DNA from: an uncultured Oscillospiraceae bacterium
Lineage (GTDB): Bacteria; Bacillota_A; Clostridia; Oscillospirales; Oscillospiraceae
DNA: 5,455 nt
Direction of reading: 5' to 3'
NCBI GenBank assembly: GCA_934667865.1
Contig: CAKUMR010000089.1
Span: 1 to 5,455 of the forward strand
Part shown: positions 1-4,664 of the stretch, piece by piece
How positions within the stretch are numbered: the stretch's first letter is position 1
How the letters are laid out: each line of letters begins with the position of its first letter
Program-made: the position numbers and the translations under genes
Notes under the pieces: generated by a model
Database searches by the model: none
What the model saw: only the letters and a program-made list of their open reading frames with translations
What the model was told of the DNA's origin: nothing

Positions 1-1131
1 GTTGCCCGCCATTTCCATGATGTCAGCGGCCTCGCCCTCGGGATTCGGGACGGCCTCGCGGATGGTGCGGGAAATGGGATGGTTGGAATACTGCTCGCAC
101 AGAGACGCAAGACGCAGGATCTCGTCACGGCGCTCCTCGGGCAGAACCGTACGGATGGAAAATTCGCCCGCAGTCAACGTGCCGGTCTTGTCAAACACGA
201 AGGTCGTGGTTTTGGCAAGCTGCTCGAGGGTCACGCCGCCCTTGACGACGACACCCAGCTTCGCAGCAGCGCCCATGCCGGAGAAGAACGCCAGCGGCAC
301 AGAGATGACCAGCGCACAGGGACAGGAAATGACAAGGAAGGTCAACGCACGCGGCAGCCAATCCATAAAGGGCTGGTGGAAGGCCAGCGGCGGCACAGCC
401 GCCAGCAGTACGGCCGCAATGACCACGCTGGGCGTGTAATACTTGGCAAATTTGGTAATCAGGCGCTCGGCGTTGGCTTTTTTCTCGGCAGCCGACTCCA
501 CAAGCGAAAGGATGCGCGCAACGGTGGACTGCTCATAGGCACTGTTCGCACGGATCTTCAGAACGCCGTTGAGGTTGACGCTGCCTGAGATAACCTCGCT
601 TCCCTCCGCGACCTCGACGGGCATGGACTCGCCCGTGACCTTCGCGGTATCCAAGGAGGCTTCGCCCTCGACGACCGTGCCGTCCACCGGGATGCGTTCG
701 CCCGCGCGGACAAGGAGCACGTCGCCCATCTGCACCTCCTCCGGCTCGACCTCGACCTCCTCGCCGTCGCGGAGAACGACCGCGCGGTCGGGTCGCAGAT
801 CCATCAGTGCGGAGATCGACTGACGCGAGCGCGAGACCGCAACGCTCTCGAACAGCTCGCCCACCTGGAAGAAGATCATAACGGCGGCGGCTTCCTTCCA
901 ATCCTTCATGCCGAGCGCGCCGCAGGTCGCAAGACCCATCAGAAATTTCTCATCAAAGAGCTGGCCGTGGAAAATATTCACGATTGCTTCCCACAGCACA
1001 TCGTAACCGGCCAGAAGCCACGCCGCCAGCATAAAGCCCATCTGCCACCAGCTTTTCAGGAAAAAGCCGGCAGCAAAGAGCACAAGACTGACGATGATGC
1101 GCGTCAGGAGCTTTTTCTGCTTGCGCGTCAT
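1..1131 (-). CDS. cadA: P1B-type heavy-metal ATPase (Zn/Cd/Pb exporter), C-terminal part beyond left edge
   Basis: This ATP-driven pump probably exports Zn(II), Cd(II) or Pb(II) across the cell membrane. The frame is open from the ATG at 1131 to base 1 (377 codons). The P-domain remainder, the N-domain beyond its HP motif and the last two helices are outside the window. Visible in order: four hydrophobic helices (about residues 12-98), the actuator domain with TGES at 166-169, the metal-site helix SCPCALVISVPL with Cys270-Pro-Cys272, the phosphorylation motif DKTGT with Asp314, and NHP with His351-Pro352. The CPC context ending in ISVPL is typical of P1B-2 (CadA/ZntA) rather than copper pumps, which usually read CPCALGLATP. 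No N-terminal metal-binding domain is fused: the protein starts almost directly at the first helix, and the HMA domain is the separate gene just upstream. The start overlaps that gene's stop as ATGA and has GAGG 7 nt upstream (1142-1139). Family is certain; metal choice is inferred. Confidence 0.95.
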   Translation of the reverse strand, partial: MTRKQKKLLTRIIVSLVLFAAGFFLKSWWQMGFMLAAWLLAGYDVLWEAIVNIFHGQLFDEKFLMGLATCGALGMKDWKEAAAVMIFFQVGELFESVAVSRSRQSISALMDLRPDRAVVLRDGEEVEVEPEEVQMGDVLLVRAGERIPVDGTVVEGEASLDTAKVTGESMPVEVAEGSEVISGSVNLNGVLKIRANSAYEQSTVARILSLVESAAEKKANAERLITKFAKYYTPSVVIAAVLLAAVPPLAFHQPFMDWLPRALTFLVISCPCALVISVPLAFFSGMGAAAKLGVVVKGGVTLEQLAKTTTFVFDKTGTLTAGEFSIRTVLPEERRDEILRLASLCEQYSNHPISRTIREAVPNPEGEAADIMEMAGN

Positions 1132-1349
1132 CCGACAACCTCGCAATCCGGTTCAACGCGGTGAATGACCTTTTTGATCTTGGAGATGCCCTCGGTTTCA
1201 TCCACGCCCTCGGCGTATTCGACGATCATTTTCTGGGTCATGAAGCTGACGGTCACGGAGCTGACCTCCGGCATTTTTGCGATGGCATTTTCCATTTTTG
1301 CGGCGCAGTTTGCGCAGTCCAGATCACAAAGCTTGTAAGTTTTTTTCAT
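1128..1349 (-). CDS. Stand-alone HMA-domain heavy-metal-binding protein
   Basis: A 73-residue protein made of one heavy-metal-associated (ferredoxin-like) domain. It carries the metal motif DCANCAAKME with Cys12 and Cys15, plus nearby Cys8 and a C-terminal EPDCEV. It most likely binds Zn/Cd (or Cu) in the cytosol and either delivers metal to, or regulates, the adjacent ATPase. In most CadA-type pumps this domain is the N-terminus of the pump itself, and the motif and tail resemble that domain. The start chosen is ATG 1349: GAGGAG lies 8 nt upstream (1363-1358), inside the last codons of arsR. A GTG at 1358 in the same frame would add three residues but overlaps that Shine-Dalgarno sequence. 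The gene begins 5 nt after the arsR stop and ends in an ATGA overlap with the pump, so the three genes look translationally coupled. Confidence 0.9.
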   Translation of the reverse strand: MKKTYKLCDLDCANCAAKMENAIAKMPEVSSVTVSFMTQKMIVEYAEGVDETEGISKIKKVIHRVEPDCEVVG

Positions 1350-1354
1350 TTCTG

Positions 1355-1654
1355 TCACTCCTCAATATGTTCTTTTGCCATCCCGATGATGGTCTTGACA
1401 TGATCGTCCGCCAATGCGTAGTAGGCCTGTCTGCCCGCACGGCGGCAGTTTACCAGCTTGGCCTGCTTCAACAGGCGGAGCTGGTGCGATACGGCGGAAA
1501 TGCTCATGCCCAGCTCCTCGCAGATGTCCGTGACGCTCAGCTCTGACTGAAACAGGGCGTAAAGGATGCGGATTCGCGTGGAATCTCCGAATACCTTGAA
1601 CAGCTCTGCCATCTCAAACAGGGCGTCCTCGTCCAGCACGTGATGCTGCTCCAT
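1355..1654 (-). CDS. ArsR/SmtB-family metal-responsive repressor (probable Zn/Cd sensor)
   Basis: A 99-residue winged helix-turn-helix repressor that should bind the palindrome upstream of its own operon and release it on metal binding. The core runs from FKVFGDSTRIRILYAL (about 19-34) through the recognition region ELGMSISAVSHQLRLLKQAKLV (about 47-68) to the wing GRQAYYAL. The C-terminal helix carries Asp83, His85, His96 and Glu99. This matches the alpha-5 zinc site of SmtB (Asp, His, His, Glu) and CzrA (Asp, His, His, His). The alpha-3N thiolate site of CadC is missing: the position of the CadC/SmtB cysteine in the ELCV motif is Ser (ELSV), and there is no N-terminal cysteine pair. Zn sensing is therefore favoured, with Cd possible. 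The start is ATG 1654, with GGAGG 7 nt upstream. An in-frame TTG at 1696 lies inside the operator and is rejected. Confidence 0.93.
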   Translation of the reverse strand: MEQHHVLDEDALFEMAELFKVFGDSTRIRILYALFQSELSVTDICEELGMSISAVSHQLRLLKQAKLVNCRRAGRQAYYALADDHVKTIIGMAKEHIEE

Positions 1655-1680
1655 TTTCCTTCCTCCTTTCATTTGACCGC

Positions 1681-1704
1681 TTGAATAATTGAGCAATCAT
1701 TCAA
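1681..1704. promoter_or_regulatory. ArsR-family operator (24-bp inverted repeat)
   Basis: Two abutting 12-nt arms, TTGAATAATTGA and GCAATCATTCAA, match as an inverted repeat at 10 of 12 positions, with six outer perfect pairs (TTGAAT/ATTCAA). The size, AT-richness and TGAAT/ATTCA core are like operators of SmtB/CzrA-type regulators. It lies directly downstream of the -10 box, covering roughly +2 to +25, so a bound repressor would block initiation or early elongation. The pairing is seen; binding by the adjacent ArsR protein is inferred. Confidence 0.8.
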
Positions 1705-1712
1705 CTATCTAG

Positions 1713-1741
1713 ATCATAGCACTTCCCCGCTTTTCTGTCAA
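1713..1741 (-). promoter_or_regulatory. Sigma-A promoter of the arsR-HMA-cadA operon
   Basis: The minus strand carries a perfect -35 box TTGACA (1741-1736), a 17-bp spacer, and the -10 box TATGAT (1718-1713, one mismatch to TATAAT). The predicted transcription start is near 1706, just before the operator and about 50 nt upstream of the arsR start codon. A promoter this strong in front of a metal-resistance operon fits control mainly by repression. Confidence 0.85.
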
Positions 1742-1760
1742 GCCCATTTTGTGTTTTTCC

Positions 1761-1800
1761 AAAAATATTTCCCGGCTGCGATACAGCCGGGAAATTTTTC
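1761..1800 (-). terminator. Intrinsic terminator after yhaM
   Basis: A perfect 12-bp stem (1767-1778 with 1784-1795) with a 5-nt loop closes on the GC-rich core CCCGGCTG/CAGCCGGG. On the minus strand it starts a few bases after the yhaM stop and is followed by ATATTTTT. The plus strand also has a T-run (1795-1799) after the stem, so it could stop transcription both ways, although no plus-strand gene is present. It separates yhaM from the arsR promoter, whose -35 box lies only about 20 nt further on. Confidence 0.9.
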
Positions 1801-1801
1801 T

Positions 1802-2755
1802 TCATTCATGATGATAGATCTTCTTATCCAGAGAGAAAATGCGGTTGCTGAACGCGCCGACAGGGACGTCCGGCAGATTCTCGGCATAGATCTCCATGCG
1901 GCTGTCGATCAGGTCGATGTACGACAGCAGCTCCGCCTCCGCGCACATGGGCCGCACCGCCGCGCCGAACTCCGGATCGCCGTGGTGAGAGAGAATCAGA
2001 TGCTGCAACAGAACGGACTTTTCCTCCGGCACGCCTACTTCCGCGCAGACCTCTGCGGCCTCCTGCGCGCCCATGACAAGATGGCCCAGAAGCTGGCCCT
2101 TAGTGGAGTAGTCCGTGACGATGCCGAGGTCAGAGAACACAAACTCGCGCTCCTTGGCAAAATCGTGCAGCAGCGTTCCGGTTAGCAGCAGGCTGCGGTC
2201 AATGATCTCCGCATAAAGGCCGGAGAGGAAATCCGCCATCTTCAGCATATTGGACGTGTGCATCAGAAGGCCGGACAGGAAGCTGTGGTGGACGCTCTTG
2301 GCCGCCGGGATCTGCCGGAAGGCCTCCAGATGCCGCTGGAGCATGGTTTTCGCCGCTGCACGGTAGTCCGCATCGGTCAGGCTGTCGAGCATCCGGCGGA
2401 TGTCATTGAGCGCCTCGTCCGGGTCGATCGGCGCGACCGGCACAAGCGCGGAGGCATCATAGCGGTCAGCCGGACCCGCCAGACGGACGCGACTGATCGT
2501 GAGCTGCGGCATCCCCTTGAACTCGGACACCACGCCGCGCAGCTTGATGACCCTGCCGCTGTCCGACGGCGCGCCGCCCACCGGGCCGCTGTAGTCCCAG
2601 ACCTTGATGTCCATGCTGCCGCTGCGGTCGGCAACGCTGCCAGTCAGGAAGGGCTTGCCCGCGGCGGTCGTTTTCAGGTGTGCGTCCTTGAGTATGTAAA
2701 AGCCCTCGACCTCATCGCCGGGGATCATATCCGCAATCGGTTTATCGTATTCCAT
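1802..2755 (-). CDS. yhaM: YhaM-type 3'-5' exoribonuclease (OB-fold plus HD domain)
   Basis: A 317-residue protein, close to the 314 residues of Bacillus subtilis YhaM, a cytosolic metal-dependent 3'-5' exoribonuclease acting in RNA turnover. The N-terminal half is an OB-fold nucleic-acid-binding domain (about 12-92: FYILKDAHLKTTAAGKPFL, then DIKVWDYS and GVVSEFKGMPQLTI). The C-terminal half is an HD phosphohydrolase domain (about 150-290) with HHSFLSGLLMHT (His157, His166), the signature LLHDFAK (His197-Asp198), GHLVMG (His225) and ILSHHGDPEFG (His257-His258), so the metal ligands look complete. The start ATG 2755 has an AGGAAAGGA Shine-Dalgarno region. The gene is monocistronic: it has its own promoter upstream and a hairpin terminator downstream. 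It has no evident link to the metal or sugar genes on either side. Substrate preference (RNA, or also DNA as for CBF1-like members) cannot be told from sequence. Confidence 0.95.
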   Translation of the reverse strand: MEYDKPIADMIPGDEVEGFYILKDAHLKTTAAGKPFLTGSVADRSGSMDIKVWDYSGPVGGAPSDSGRVIKLRGVVSEFKGMPQLTISRVRLAGPADRYDASALVPVAPIDPDEALNDIRRMLDSLTDADYRAAAKTMLQRHLEAFRQIPAAKSVHHSFLSGLLMHTSNMLKMADFLSGLYAEIIDRSLLLTGTLLHDFAKEREFVFSDLGIVTDYSTKGQLLGHLVMGAQEAAEVCAEVGVPEEKSVLLQHLILSHHGDPEFGAAVRPMCAEAELLSYIDLIDSRMEIYAENLPDVPVGAFSNRIFSLDKKIYHHE

Positions 2756-2797
2756 GATGGTTCCTTTCCTGCCCTGCCGGGCTTCGTATTCCTGTTT

Positions 2798-2826
2798 ATA
2801 TTAACGGCCGCAGCCCGCATTGTCAA
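2798..2826 (-). promoter_or_regulatory. Sigma-A promoter of yhaM
   Basis: The minus strand carries TTGACA (2826-2821), a 17-bp spacer and TAATAT (2803-2798). The expected start of transcription is near 2791, giving a 5' leader of about 36 nt that includes the yhaM ribosome binding site. The -35 box directly follows the U-tract of the upstream terminator. A perfect 9-bp inverted repeat (GCAGCCCGC at 2810-2818 with GCGGGCTGC at 2834-2842) brackets the -35 box. Confidence 0.8.
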
Positions 2827-2827
2827 T

Positions 2828-2858
2828 AAAAAAGCGGGCTGCAGAAGCTGCCGTCCGC
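2828..2858 (-). terminator. Intrinsic terminator of the dehydrogenase/RbsD-like/MFS operon
   Basis: On the minus strand an 11-bp stem with two mismatches (2858-2848 with 2844-2834) and a 3-nt loop is followed at once by six Ts (2833-2828). It sits about 94 nt after the MFS stop codon. The right arm can alternatively pair with the copy of its sequence in the yhaM promoter spacer, but that pairing would have to span the U-tract and is less likely to act in termination. Confidence 0.75.
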
Positions 2859-2872
2859 AAAAATCCAGTTAA

Positions 2873-2929
2873 CTGTGCAGCGCCGTCCCTGCCCGGCAGT
2901 GAAATCAGGCAGGCGGCCGCGCCGCACAG
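2873..2929 (-). other. Long imperfect stem-loop in the 3' untranslated region of the MFS gene
   Basis: Three paired blocks nest around a 14-nt loop: CTGTGC/GCACAG (2873-2878 with 2924-2929), GCGC/GCGC (2880-2883 with 2919-2922), and CCTGCC/GGCAGG (2888-2893 with 2908-2913). A single mismatch and a small internal loop separate the blocks. It lies between the MFS stop codon and the terminator, so in the mRNA two hairpins would stand in tandem. A role in 3'-end stability is possible. It has no U-tract immediately after it, so I do not call it a terminator. No coding potential is apparent in the 2859-2951 stretch. Confidence 0.5.
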
Positions 2930-2951
2930 GTTTCGCAGCGGCCGGAAAAGG

Positions 2952-4169
2952 CTACGCCTTCTCCCCACTTCCGCGCTTGCCGCTCCGAACCGGCAGGCTC
3001 GCGCCGAAGATCGCCGTCAACGCCAGAATCAGGCAGCCGCAGGCGGTGGTAAGCGTGGAGATGCCATAGGCCTCGATCGCCTTGCCGCCGATCAGCGTAC
3101 CGATGATGCCGGTCGCCGCCATGGACATCCCGGAGATGGACTGCGCGGTGTTCTTGACCGCAGGGTCCACGATCTCGTGGATGTACACAGGGCCCATGCT
3201 GTAGTAGATCCCGCCGGCAAGGCCGGACAGTACCATCACGCCGAGGCAGGAGATCAGCCCGCTGCACTGGGCGTACAGCAGTTGCTCCGCGCCGAACAGC
3301 AGCCCGGACAGGCACAGGATCCACTTGATCGGCCACCTGCGGTGCAGGACATTGGAGGCGCGCATGGAAATGATCTCCATCAGCGCGCGCACGCCGGTCA
3401 CAACACCGATGAGCGTCTTATCGCACCCGGCGTGCTCCAGAATGTAGCCCATGTAGATGAGCGTCACACACAGGTAGATATTCAGTCCGATCGTATAGAG
3501 AATGTAGATATAGAATCTCCCGTTGGAAAACAGGAGCTTCAGCGGGACCTTTTTCTTTTCACCCTTTCCCGTCTTCGCTGTTGCCGGCATTTTCAGGCAG
3601 AAGGCCACCAGCGGCACGCAGAAGGCCGCGAGGAAGAAGAAAGCGGAGTAGGTCGGCATCAGCTTGCCGATCACAAGCCCCAGCAGCAGCGAAACGACCG
3701 CGTAGCCGATGGATCCCCACATACGGATATTGCCGTAGCCGATGCCCTTTGGCGTCGTTTCCCCGACGATCCACGAATCCAGCAGAGAATTGGCTGGCTG
3801 GCGGAATACCGTCGTAAAGGCGATGTAGGGGTACAGCGGCCACACGTACACGACCGTCTTTGCCGCGTAGAGCGGGAAAACAAGAAACAGCAGCGCATTT
3901 GCGACCATGCACAGGAGGAACAGCGGCTTGGGTGAGCCGACCTTGTCACTGATAAAGCCCCAGATGGGAAGCATAATCAGGCCGGTCAGGTTGCCGATGG
4001 AGGTGCCCACGCCGATCTGCGAGCTGGTCAGTCCCAGCTCCATCAGGTAGACGCTCTGATAGGAGGCTGCGGCAAAAGCGGCAAAGAACAGCGCGCTGAC
4101 CAGCGAATAACGGACGACCGTTTTTCTACGTTCTTCGACTGCGGAGCGGTTTTGCAGGCTCACTTGCAT
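2952..4169 (-). CDS. MFS transporter, LacY/nucleoside:H+ symporter-like, probable sugar permease
   Basis: An integral membrane protein of 405 residues with about 12 hydrophobic segments, the usual length for major facilitator permeases. MFS motif A, GFISDKVGSPK (about residues 71-81), lies between helices 2 and 3. NIRMWGSIGYA (about 147-157) matches the R-x-WGSxG signature of the oligosaccharide/nucleoside H+ symporter branch. A basic central loop (KTGKGEKKK) separates the two six-helix halves, and the C-terminus is basic. Its place after a dehydrogenase and an RbsD/FucU-like gene points to uptake of a sugar, polyol or nucleoside; the substrate is unknown. The start is uncertain. ATG 4169 overlaps the end of the upstream gene by 10 bases and has no clear Shine-Dalgarno sequence, suggesting translational coupling. 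GTG 4190 would add seven residues, also without a clear site. The stop is TAG at 2954-2952. Confidence 0.9.
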   Translation of the reverse strand: MQVSLQNRSAVEERRKTVVRYSLVSALFFAAFAAASYQSVYLMELGLTSSQIGVGTSIGNLTGLIMLPIWGFISDKVGSPKPLFLLCMVANALLFLVFPLYAAKTVVYVWPLYPYIAFTTVFRQPANSLLDSWIVGETTPKGIGYGNIRMWGSIGYAVVSLLLGLVIGKLMPTYSAFFFLAAFCVPLVAFCLKMPATAKTGKGEKKKVPLKLLFSNGRFYIYILYTIGLNIYLCVTLIYMGYILEHAGCDKTLIGVVTGVRALMEIISMRASNVLHRRWPIKWILCLSGLLFGAEQLLYAQCSGLISCLGVMVLSGLAGGIYYSMGPVYIHEIVDPAVKNTAQSISGMSMAATGIIGTLIGGKAIEAYGISTLTTACGCLILALTAIFGASLPVRSGKRGSGEKA

Positions 4170-4591
4170 ACGACGTTGAGTGGGTCGCACATCAGCGGCA
4201 CACCGGAAGCGGAAACCAGAAGGATGTTCGAGCAGGGCAGCATCTCGCCTGTGCGGACATAGAACTTTGCGTCGGCGGCATAGTGGATAAATTCAGGCAT
4301 GGACATCTCTTCATGCTCCTGCTTTTCAAGCATGGCGCTGATCTCCTGATAGTATTCCTGATTGTAGGTCTTCATGATGTCAAAAACGACATATTTCTCT
4401 ACGATGATCTCATTGAGGACCGCCCTGAGGGTTTCCATCAGCGTAGGCACGCCTGCGACAAGAGAAACGTCCACGAGGGTCGCATCCTTCGGCACCGGGA
4501 AGCCGGCGTCGCAGATGACCATCTTATCGGTGTGGCGGAGCTTGGTCAGCTCTTCCATCAGTTTAGCGTTCAGAACACCTGTTTTTTTCAT
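4160..4591 (-). CDS. RbsD/FucU-family sugar mutarotase-like protein (divergent)
   Basis: A 143-residue cytosolic protein of the RbsD/FucU family, whose members interconvert sugar ring forms or anomers (D-ribose pyranase, L-fucose mutarotase), usually as ring-shaped oligomers. The N-terminus is family-typical: MKKTGVLNAKL, then RHTD with His20 and CDAGFPVPK with Asp28, then GVPT. Near the end, VRTGEMLPCSNILL aligns with the RbsD pattern RTGE-x-x-PYANIIL, so the usual Tyr is Cys120 while Asn122 is kept. The usual His and Lys about 20 residues earlier also seem replaced (Met and Ile in SMPEFIHY). A tail of about 12 residues (PLMCDPLNVVCK) follows the point where typical members end. It is therefore a family member of uncertain substrate, and I give no rbsD symbol. 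The start ATG 4591 has AAGGAG 8 nt upstream. It overlaps the MFS gene downstream. Confidence 0.88.
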   Translation of the reverse strand: MKKTGVLNAKLMEELTKLRHTDKMVICDAGFPVPKDATLVDVSLVAGVPTLMETLRAVLNEIIVEKYVVFDIMKTYNQEYYQEISAMLEKQEHEEMSMPEFIHYAADAKFYVRTGEMLPCSNILLVSASGVPLMCDPLNVVCK

Positions 4592-4619
4592 TGTTTTTTC
4601 TCCTTCAAGCTCAATATAG

Positions 4620-4654
4620 GGCAAACGGACGCCGGAGGGAGGCGTCCGTTTACC
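4620..4654 (-). other. Strong intercistronic stem-loop between dehydrogenase and RbsD-like genes
   Basis: A perfect 11-bp inverted repeat (AAACGGACGCC at 4623-4633 with GGCGTCCGTTT at 4641-4651) extends to 14 bp in RNA through a U-G and two G-C pairs, around a 7-nt loop. It starts about 10 nt after the dehydrogenase stop and ends about 30 nt before the next start codon. No U-run follows on the transcribed strand, so it is more likely an mRNA-stabilising or processing hairpin than a full terminator. Confidence 0.7.
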
Positions 4655-4664
4655 GGGTCACAAA

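Noticed and set aside
2..588. Plus-strand open frames opposite the P-type ATPase
   Set aside because: They are low-complexity, basic translations, whereas the minus strand gives TGES, CPC, DKTGT and HP motifs in order in one frame.
1655..1696. TTG at 1696 or ATG further in as the arsR start (14 or 6 extra residues)
   Set aside because: The extension runs through the operator and the GGAGG Shine-Dalgarno sequence that is correctly spaced for ATG 1654.
1802..2872. Plus-strand open frames (about 144 and 204 codons) opposite yhaM
   Set aside because: The minus strand encodes a full-length OB/HD protein with intact motifs; the plus frames show no family features.
2820..3935. Plus-strand open frame of about 371 codons antisense to the MFS gene
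   Set aside because: It is rich in Arg, Gln and His with no recognisable domain, lies opposite a clear membrane-protein gene, and has no convincing ribosome binding site. It is a shadow of a GC-rich minus-strand gene.
4592..4624. TTG at 4624 as the start of the RbsD-like gene (11 extra residues)
   Set aside because: The added codons cover the AAGGAG site and the arm of the intercistronic hairpin; MKKTGVLN at 4591 is the family-typical N-terminus.
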